The notes under the pieces: model-generated
Told to the model about the DNA's origin: nothing
Database searches by the model: none
The model's input: the letters and a program-made list of their open reading frames with translations, nothing else
DNA from: Candidatus Nomurabacteria bacterium
GTDB taxonomy: Bacteria > Patescibacteriota > Minisyncoccia > Phycocordibacterales > UBA918
Direction of reading: 5' to 3'
DNA: 18,310 bases
Assembly: GCA_943359405.1 (NCBI GenBank)
Contig: CALRHO010000006.1
Coordinates: 1-18,310, forward strand
Program-made: the position numbers and the translations under genes
Shown here: positions 14,485-18,310 of the stretch, in pieces
How the letters are laid out: each line of letters opens with the position of its first letter
How positions within the stretch are numbered: position 1 is the first letter of the stretch

Positions 14485-14536
14485 GTTCGATTCCCGACGC
14501 AAGGCATGCAGATGCCTTGCTCATCCCGCACCATAT
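14485..14536 (+). repeat. Inverted, interrupted copy of the tRNA-Gly 3' part
   Basis: Bases 14485-14496 (GTTCGATTCCCG, one mismatch to the gene's GTTCAATTCCCG) and 14522-14536 (CATCCCGCACCATAT, perfect) together copy, in inverted orientation, the T-loop to 3' end of tRNA-Gly, including CCA and three bases beyond. A 25-bp insert (14497-14521) with a 9-bp hairpin splits the copy. The perfect 15-bp arm (14522-14536 with 14548-14562, loop 11) would form a stem with the tRNA's own acceptor end. The stretch 14359-14484 holds nothing I recognise. Confidence 0.8.
14499..14520. repeat. Hairpin GCAAGGCAT-GCAG-ATGCCTTGC
   Basis: A 9-bp perfect inverted repeat with a 4-base loop makes up almost all of the 25-bp insert in the inverted tRNA-Gly copy. 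On the minus strand it follows the tRNA-Gly transcript and the first hairpin, so it could act as a second stop or processing structure. Confidence 0.7.
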
Positions 14537-14550
14537 GCGCTTTGCTTATA

Positions 14551-14624
14551 TGGTGCGGGATGCGGGAATTGAACCCGCGTCTGAACCTTGGGAAGGTCCC
14601 GTCCTACCACTGAACGAATCCCGC
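14551..14624 (-). tRNA. tRNA-Gly (anticodon CCC), CCA encoded
   Basis: 74 nt including CCA. Acceptor GCGGGAT pairs with ATCCCGC, discriminator A, then CCA in the gene. D-arm contains TTCAGTGGTAGGA. The anticodon stem GGACC/GGTTC (one GU) holds the loop TTCCCAA, anticodon CCC, reading GGG. T-arm GCGGG-TTCAATT-CCCGC. Promoter upstream; the 3' side runs into a palindrome made with a copy of the tRNA end. Confidence 0.97.
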
Positions 14625-14656
14625 TATAACTGCGTGCGCTCACTACCGCAAAAACT

Positions 14657-14685
14657 AGTCTACCGATATCGATGGTGCCTCGCAA
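14657..14685 (-). promoter_or_regulatory. tRNA-Gly promoter
   Basis: On the minus strand, -35 TTGCGA (14680-14685), a 17-bp spacer and -10 TAGACT (14657-14662). The start would be about 25 nt before the mature tRNA. Confidence 0.6.
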
Positions 14686-14702
14686 GCAGGACCGGCCTTT
14701 TG

Positions 14703-14927
14703 TTACAGTTTTTCAATCTCTTTGAGGTCATGGTCGGGGAGGTAGAGAATGAAAAAGCCGGCAACAATACCAATAATTGCGGTAGCCAGATGATCGCTTC
14801 CAAAGAGAAGAAGGTCAATCTGGTCAAGAATCACCCAAACGCCTCGCCAAATAAGTACAATACCCACAATAATGCCAAGGTTTTTGGCAAAGTAGCTAAG
14901 CGGATGGTGCTTTTGGAAGTCACTCAT
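14703..14927 (-). CDS. Small two-helix membrane protein, conserved type
   Basis: 74 residues from the ATG at 14927; the in-frame extension to 15002 overlaps the xthA start region and lacks support. There are two membrane helices, about 17-37 (LGIIVGIVLIWRGVWVIL) and 47-62 (LATAIIGIVAGFFILYLP), joined by a short loop DQIDLLLFGSDH, with charged ends MSDFQKHHP and DHDLKEIEKL. The pattern (IWRGVW, D-x2-D, LYLPDHDLKEIEKL) resembles a small membrane protein I recall from many Candidate Phyla Radiation genomes; function unknown. No SD. A TACACT box (14953-14958) would give a leader of about 19 nt. Divergent from xthA. Confidence 0.78.
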   Translation of the reverse strand: MSDFQKHHPLSYFAKNLGIIVGIVLIWRGVWVILDQIDLLLFGSDHLATAIIGIVAGFFILYLPDHDLKEIEKL

Positions 14928-14985
14928 AGTAAGGTGCAACTGACACCTAGTCAGTGTAGCATGTGAGTAATGTGATGCTTCTGTG

Positions 14986-14991
14986 TATACT
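14986..14991 (+). promoter_or_regulatory. -10 box (TATACT) of xthA
   Basis: TATACT ends 9 bp before the ATG at 15001, so the leader would be about 3 nt. AGGAAG lies between them but would be at or before the transcript's 5' end. No clear -35. Confidence 0.5.
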
Positions 14992-15000
14992 AGGAAGCGC

Positions 15001-15792
15001 ATGAAACTTTACTCATGGAACGTTAATGGCATCCGGGCGGTTTACAAAAAAGGTTTATTCCAGGACTTTATTGCCCGACATCAGCCCGACATCATATGTC
15101 TGCAGGAAACCAAGGCTACACCAGACCAAATTGAATTGGATTTACCAGACTACGAAGAATACTGGTGTTCGGCTCAACGTAAAGGGTACTCAGGAACGGC
15201 CATATTTACGAAGGAAAGCCCGATTGACGTTTCATACGGACTACCTGATGACTTGGTGGAACAGTATGAGTTAGCCGATGGCTACGGTGACACTACCAAG
15301 GAGGGGCGGGTAACAACAGTTGAATTTGAAGGGTATTTTGTTAGTACCGTGTATACCCCAAACGCCAAAGACGATCTTTCCCGAATCCCTATGCGCCAGC
15401 ACTGGGACCCGGCGTACGTGGCGTACATGAAACGCCTCGAAGCTGAAAAACCTGTTATCTTCTGCGGTGATTTTAACGTGGCACACACGGAACTAGACCT
15501 CGCCCGCCCCCGGGAAAACGTTGGGAAGAAGGGATTTACAATCGAAGAACGCACTGGCTTTGATGCCTATCTGGCAGCGGGCTTTTTTGACACGTTTCGG
15601 GTGTTTGAGAAACGAGGTGGTTTTTATACGTGGTGGTCACATTTTGGAGGGGCGCGCGAGCGCAATGTCGGATGGCGGATTGATTATGTGTTCTGTTCAC
15701 CACAACTTTTGCCTCTCTTAAAATCGGCACGAGTGCATGCTGATGTGCTTGGTTCAGACCACTGCCCGGTATCAGCGGAGTTCGCACTGTAG
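15001..15792 (+). CDS. xthA: Exodeoxyribonuclease III / AP endonuclease
   Basis: 263 residues from the ATG at 15001, where the family's MKLYSWNVNGIRA begins. The endonuclease/exonuclease/phosphatase fold is complete: N7, metal ligand E36 in LQETK, Y118 in VSTVYTPNA, D157 and N159 in GDFNVAH, D228 in WRIDYVF, and the D253-H254 pair in GSDHCPVS. The family cuts DNA at abasic sites and removes 3'-blocking groups in base excision repair; ExoA/XthA of this length is standard. It stands alone, divergent from the small membrane protein gene. A TATACT box ends 9 bp upstream, pointing to an almost leaderless mRNA. Confidence 0.97.
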   Translation: MKLYSWNVNGIRAVYKKGLFQDFIARHQPDIICLQETKATPDQIELDLPDYEEYWCSAQRKGYSGTAIFTKESPIDVSYGLPDDLVEQYELADGYGDTTKEGRVTTVEFEGYFVSTVYTPNAKDDLSRIPMRQHWDPAYVAYMKRLEAEKPVIFCGDFNVAHTELDLARPRENVGKKGFTIEERTGFDAYLAAGFFDTFRVFEKRGGFYTWWSHFGGARERNVGWRIDYVFCSPQLLPLLKSARVHADVLGSDHCPVSAEFAL

Positions 15793-15828
15793 CGTACCCT
15801 GGTACTTATTTTAAGGCGGTTTCCATAT

Positions 15829-15899
15829 AAAGGACAACACGTGTCCTTTTATCCACACTAATCCACATACCTGTCCTTTACACGCACTGGTATAGGACA
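15829..15899. promoter_or_regulatory. Cluster of TGTCCTTT repeats with DnaA-box-like sites
   Basis: AAAGGACA (15829-15836) faces TGTCCTTT (15842-15849), an 8-bp inverted repeat with a 5-base centre. A third copy lies at 15872-15879 and a shorter inverted AGGACA at 15894-15899; the last two flank and overlap the -35 of the promoter at 15877. Between the pairs are TTATCCACA (15849-15857, a perfect DnaA-box consensus) and TAATCCACA (15859-15867, one mismatch), 10 bp apart. This looks like an operator region; DnaA binding is possible. Confidence 0.55.
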
Positions 15900-15905
15900 T
15901 AGTAT
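15877..15905 (+). promoter_or_regulatory. Promoter in the xthA-pcnB intergenic region
   Basis: -35 TTTACA (15877-15882), a 17-bp spacer and -10 TAGTAT (15900-15905). No open reading frame follows; a strong terminator lies about 390 bp downstream. Confidence 0.55.
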
Positions 15906-15910
15906 ATATG

Positions 15911-16298
15911 CAGGCCCAGAAAGGGCGCGTAGCCACAATCAGAGTTCTCGGTTTGAGTCACTTGAATCCAGAACCCTGATTGCGGAACGTAAAACAGTAC
16001 ATTCCACAAACCAACGCGATTATTACCTCCAATCGCTAACGTTCACACAACCCACCCACAAATCTTGGGAGGCGTCCAGATAAGGGCACAATAAGAAGAA
16101 GGAAGAAAAGTCCTCATTTGAGAAAGTTACCTCCCGCACACAACGTAGAGAGCACACACAGATCGGTTAGCCATAGCCAATTAGGCGCCATCTAGGGTCA
16201 TAGAACCCTCCAAAACAGCTCTCACCATCAACCCTAAGAGCCTGGGAAGTCGGACGGACAAGCATAAGCTTGCCCATCGACTCCCCAGGCTCTTTTTT
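15911..16298 (+). ncRNA. Candidate structured non-coding RNA, unidentified (~390 nt)
   Basis: A promoter, no credible ORF and a strong intrinsic terminator bound this stretch. Local stems: GCCC/GGGC (15914-15926); CAATCAG-x-GTTCT with its complement (15936-15982, 12 bp with one mismatch); GGAACGT/ACATTCC (about 15984-16006, one mismatch); GCGATT/AATCGC (16016-16036); AGGGT/ACCCT (near 16194-16209). The sequence is rich in A and C with purine runs (for example 16091-16110), unlike the genes around it. I looked for the hallmarks of RNase P RNA, tmRNA and SRP RNA on both strands and did not find them; the length would suit the first two. The exact 5' end is a guess from the -10 box. Confidence 0.45.
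16236..16298 (+). terminator. Long terminator hairpin of the candidate ncRNA
   Basis: AAGAGCCTGGG pairs with CCCAGGCTCTT (16236-16246 and 16284-16294), inside it AGTCG/CGACT and GGACAAGC/GCTTGCCC (one mismatch) around an ATAA loop, followed by TTTTTT. This is one of the longest stems in the window. Confidence 0.88.
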
Positions 16299-16485
16299 AT
16301 TGAGTAGAGGTAAGTGACAGCCTCCCCGTCTATTGCTCACCTGTCGTAAGTGTGGGGCTTTGGATTTAGTTTTTCAGTAGTGCGGTTTTGTGCTCGGTGT
16401 CTCATCGTACTGGACACCTCTTGGTGCTCCGAAAAGTATTAAAAATAAGCCTTTAGGGCTCCTTTTTCTTATGAACTGAACATTT
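16299..16485. other. Intergenic region without gene
   Basis: No ORF. It contains a 6-bp inverted repeat GGTGTC/GACACC (about 16396-16418) and, at 16441-16460, the pcnB terminator. Nothing else stands out. Confidence 0.5.
16441..16460 (-). terminator. Short terminator after pcnB/cca
   Basis: On the minus strand AGCC-CTAAA-GGCT is followed by TATTTTT. It lies 26 bp beyond the stop codon of the nucleotidyltransferase gene. Confidence 0.55.
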
Positions 16486-17958
16486 TTAGCCAACCTTATG
16501 TTCGCGGGCGATTTCCTTTAGCGCTGCCGCTTCCTCCTCGGCCTGCTTTTCTTTTCCAGCCTCGCCGAGGGCAGCTAGGTCGGCCTCCGGAAGTGCAAAG
16601 AGTTCGCGGGTGCGCTTTTCTAAGTATTCTTCAGTATTTTTGCTTGGGTCTATCAGCACTTCTTCGAGAAGGGCATGCAGGGCGTAGCCAAGCTTCCGTC
16701 CGGGACGCTCCCCGGTAAGGGTCATCATGCGTTCGCCATTTATTTTTAGCATTTTTACCGATATAGGATCGCGCAGCGCCTCGTCCACCATGGCTTTATA
16801 CTTGCGGAAGCGGAAGGGCTGTTCTTTAGGTCGACCAGTTCCAATGCGGTCACAAACACGCAAATTAAGAAGATTTTCAATTTGTCCCTCCCCTACCCGC
16901 ACAATCGTACGACGGACGGCTGCGAGGGTAATTTCGTCTGGATCGGCAAAGAACATGTGCCAGCGGACGAGACTAACTACTGTCTCGATGAGTTCGCGTG
17001 GCAGGCGTAGGCGTTCAAGAATCGCCTTTGTCATCCGGGCACCCACCACTTCGTGACCAAAGAAGGTGTAGTGTTTGTGCTTACCGCCGGTGCGGCGGGT
17101 GGCGGGCTTGCCAATATCGTGAAAAAGGGCGGCTAGGCGCATCTCGGTCGTATACTCCTTGTCAGCTGCCGCCTGAAGGGTACGAAGCAGGTGCTCAAAG
17201 ACGTCATAGGCATGAATACCGCCCTGTTCGCAGCCAATAGCGGCCTCGAGTTCGGGAATAATGTGGGAGAGTAAGCCGAGTTGGTTGAGGAACACAAGGC
17301 CGTGCATGGGGGTTTTAGAGTCAATCAGGCGAATGAACTCAATGGCGACACGTTCGGTCGCAATACGGCGTAAGAGCTCGGCATTACGCACTATTCCAGC
17401 CATGGTGGTGCTCTCGATCATAAAATCGAGTTCGGCGGCCAAGCGTACCGCGCGCATCATGCGTAAAGCATCTTCGGCAAAACGTTCGTCGGGGTCCCGC
17501 ACCGCCCGGAGCCGGCGCTCGCGGAGGTCAGCAAGACCGTCATATAAATCAACAATTGAACCGTCTTTTGGCCGTACTGCAATGGCATTAACGGTGAAGT
17601 CACGGCGAGCCAGGTCTTCAGCTAAGGTGACACCAAAAGCGACGCTATCGGGGCGACGGGCGTCACTATAGCCGCTTTCGGCACGGTACGGGGTCACTTC
17701 AACCACAGCAAGGCGAGGATCGGTCTCATCCCCTGTCTTAACCCCCACCGTGCCATAGTCGTTGTTGCAAAAACTGTCAGGAAACAGGGCTTGGATTTGG
17801 TTAGGGTGGGCACTGGTCGTATAGTCCCAGTCCTTAGGGGTCTTTCCAAGCAGAAGATCGCGTACGCAGCCACCGACGAGATAGGCTTCAAAACCAGCGT
17901 CCTCAAGGCGCTCACCTACCACTCGTATCGGGAGTGGAATTTTCATGAGGTCAATCAT
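16486..17958 (-). CDS. cca: CCA-adding-type tRNA nucleotidyltransferase with HD domain
   Basis: 490 residues from the ATG at 17958 (an upstream ATG at 17982 would add 8). The class II nucleotidyltransferase head is complete: LVGGCVRDLLLG (27-38), catalytic D43 and D45 in DWDYTT, RRDFTVNAIAV (118-128) and the ERFAEDALRMMRAVR segment (158-172). An HD domain follows with HDIGKP (H280, D281). The charged C-terminal tail is Glu/Ala/Lys-rich (about 445-490). The family adds or repairs the 3' CCA of tRNAs; poly(A) polymerases share the fold, so A-adding activity cannot be excluded. It is divergent from tRNA-Arg, whose gene lacks an encoded CCA. A TGTTACAAT extended -10 ends 6 bp before the ATG, predicting a truly leaderless mRNA. 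Confidence 0.93.
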   Translation of the reverse strand: MIDLMKIPLPIRVVGERLEDAGFEAYLVGGCVRDLLLGKTPKDWDYTTSAHPNQIQALFPDSFCNNDYGTVGVKTGDETDPRLAVVEVTPYRAESGYSDARRPDSVAFGVTLAEDLARRDFTVNAIAVRPKDGSIVDLYDGLADLRERRLRAVRDPDERFAEDALRMMRAVRLAAELDFMIESTTMAGIVRNAELLRRIATERVAIEFIRLIDSKTPMHGLVFLNQLGLLSHIIPELEAAIGCEQGGIHAYDVFEHLLRTLQAAADKEYTTEMRLAALFHDIGKPATRRTGGKHKHYTFFGHEVVGARMTKAILERLRLPRELIETVVSLVRWHMFFADPDEITLAAVRRTIVRVGEGQIENLLNLRVCDRIGTGRPKEQPFRFRKYKAMVDEALRDPISVKMLKINGERMMTLTGERPGRKLGYALHALLEEVLIDPSKNTEEYLEKRTRELFALPEADLAALGEAGKEKQAEEEAAALKEIAREHKVG

Positions 17959-17964
17959 GGCGGT

Positions 17965-17973
17965 ATTGTAACA
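17965..17973 (-). promoter_or_regulatory. Extended -10 (TGTTACAAT) of the cca gene
   Basis: TGT-TACAAT on the minus strand ends exactly 6 bp before the ATG at 17958, which would put the first transcribed base on the A of the start codon. It also supports 17958 rather than 17982 as the start. Confidence 0.6.
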
Positions 17974-17981
17974 GAAAATCA

Positions 17982-18010
17982 TTGCCTTTTACTCCCTGGC
18001 ACCGTATCAT
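17982..18010 (+). promoter_or_regulatory. tRNA-Arg promoter
   Basis: -35 TTGCCT (17982-17987), a 17-bp spacer and -10 TATCAT (18005-18010), ending 10 bp before the tRNA. Divergent from the cca promoter with little space between. Confidence 0.65.
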
Positions 18011-18020
18011 GTGTCACATT

Positions 18021-18092
18021 GCGCCTGTAGTGAAATGGATATCACAACTGACTTCGGATCAGTTATTCTGGGTTCGAGTCCTGGCAGGCGCA
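18021..18092 (+). tRNA. tRNA-Arg (anticodon TCG), CCA not encoded
   Basis: 72 nt. Acceptor GCGCCTG pairs with CAGGCGC, discriminator A. The anticodon stem ACTGA/TCAGT holds the loop CTTCGGA, anticodon TCG, reading CGA. T-arm CTGGG-TTCGAGT-CCTGG. The bases after the discriminator are CAA, so CCA must be added by an enzyme, whereas the tRNA-Gly gene in this window encodes it. The 3' part is the left arm of a long palindrome. Confidence 0.96.
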
Positions 18093-18100
18093 CAAATGGC

Positions 18101-18128
18101 CAGCGCCAACACGATAGTGTTGGCGCTG
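18101..18128 (+). terminator. Hairpin after tRNA-Arg
   Basis: A 12-bp perfect stem (CAGCGCCAACAC with its complement) with a GATA loop. It is followed by TTGCCATTT rather than a clean U-tract, so termination strength is uncertain; it is the core of the larger palindrome. Confidence 0.7.
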
Positions 18129-18130
18129 TT

Positions 18131-18162
18131 GCCATTTGTCGCTGCCTACCAGGACTCGAACC
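18131..18162 (-). repeat. Inverted near-copy of the tRNA-Arg 3' part
   Basis: Read on the minus strand, this matches 18071-18100 (T-loop, T-stem, acceptor 3' strand and eight bases beyond the discriminator) with one mismatch (18085/18148) and two inserted bases (18140 and 18143). Together with the hairpin at 18101-18128 it makes a 92-bp palindrome. No full tRNA can be folded from the copy: its 5' T-stem partner is missing. The remaining bases to 18310 hold no gene that I can support. Confidence 0.82.
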
Positions 18163-18310
18163 GAGGCGCTGCTGAGCCCGCAGGCGGAATGGAATGGAGC
18201 CGAGGACCGCGCCGGGTGGGGGTCGAGCGAGTGTGCTCGTTTGCGAGCAGAGCGAAGCAAGCTACCCACAAGATTCAGTCACAGCTACTACAAGACAATT
18301 GACCTAGACA

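Noticed and set aside
14485..14506. 3' end of a separate plus-strand tRNA (T-loop-like GTTCGATTCCCG followed by CGCAAGGCA)
   Set aside because: The 5' T-stem does not pair and no tRNA body lies upstream; it is better explained as part of the inverted tRNA-Gly copy.
14371..14966. Open frames reading through the tRNA-Gly region on the plus strand (14371-14613 and 14424-14966)
   Set aside because: They run antisense through the tRNA, the palindrome and the small membrane protein gene; no SD and no protein-like pattern.
15911..16298. RNase P RNA, tmRNA or SRP RNA
   Set aside because: The conserved motifs of these RNAs, such as the GAGGAAAGTCC block, a tRNA-like T-arm with CCA end or the SRP GGAAGGAAGCA-type loop, were not found on either strand by eye.
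15849..16300. Replication origin
   Set aside because: Only one perfect and one near DnaA box, no dnaA or AT-rich unwinding region seen, and flanking genes are convergent; kept only as a possible DnaA-binding control site.
18131..18162. A second, minus-strand tRNA
   Set aside because: Only the 3' part is present; no matching 5' acceptor, D-arm or anticodon arm lies upstream on that strand.
18063..18302. Open frames over the tRNA-Arg palindrome and window end (18063-18269 minus, 17982-18302 plus)
   Set aside because: They translate the tRNA and its inverted copy; composition is not protein-like.
1..18310. CRISPR array, insertion sequence or integrase gene
   Set aside because: No regularly spaced repeats, transposase or recombinase reading frames were seen.

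Overview
This window looks like a piece of a small bacterial genome of the Candidate Phyla Radiation, most likely a Parcubacteria lineage. The signs are a LysM-M23 endopeptidase tail, a DksA/TraR protein with a degraded zinc finger, a NYN nuclease next to rpsO and pnp, a membrane-anchored Clp-type AAA+ protein paired with a small three-helix membrane protein, and several small membrane or unknown proteins. This placement is inference; there is no 16S rRNA here to confirm it.

Layout. Positions 1-471 (+) hold the 3' end of a cell-wall endopeptidase gene, closed by a symmetric terminator. Positions 553-11504 form a long minus-strand block: comM, traR/dksA-like, a large membrane-anchored protein of unknown function, pnp with a long leader hairpin, a NYN-domain nuclease, rpsO, a small unknown protein, a membrane Clp ATPase with its small membrane partner, and a cold-shock protein. 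pnp, rpsO, the NYN gene and the cold-shock gene make this largely an RNA-metabolism and translation neighbourhood. Positions 11622-14358 (+) are different: five short unrecognised genes, most with their own promoter and terminator, and all with strong Shine-Dalgarno sequences. Two of their promoters share a 16-bp identical segment. Next come tRNA-Gly(CCC) (-), a conserved small membrane protein (-), exodeoxyribonuclease III (+), a 690-bp intergenic region with a promoter, repeats, two DnaA-box-like sites and a strong terminator (a candidate ~390-nt non-coding RNA), a CCA-adding-type nucleotidyltransferase (-) and a divergent tRNA-Arg(TCG) (+).

Most notable signals. (1) Both tRNA genes are followed by an inverted near-copy of their own 3' part, running from the T-loop past the 3' end, so that tRNA and copy form a long palindrome. 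(2) There is a candidate regulated structured RNA at about 15911-16298. (3) The pnp leader holds a 13-bp perfect stem placed as for PNPase autoregulation. (4) Translation signals split in two: many core genes have a -10 box only 5-9 bp before the ATG (leaderless or nearly so), while the small unknown genes have near-consensus SD sites. (5) Several conserved proteins have lost key residues (ComM cysteines, DksA zinc ligands, Walker B of Clp domain 1). No CRISPR array, insertion sequence, transposase or defence operon is visible.
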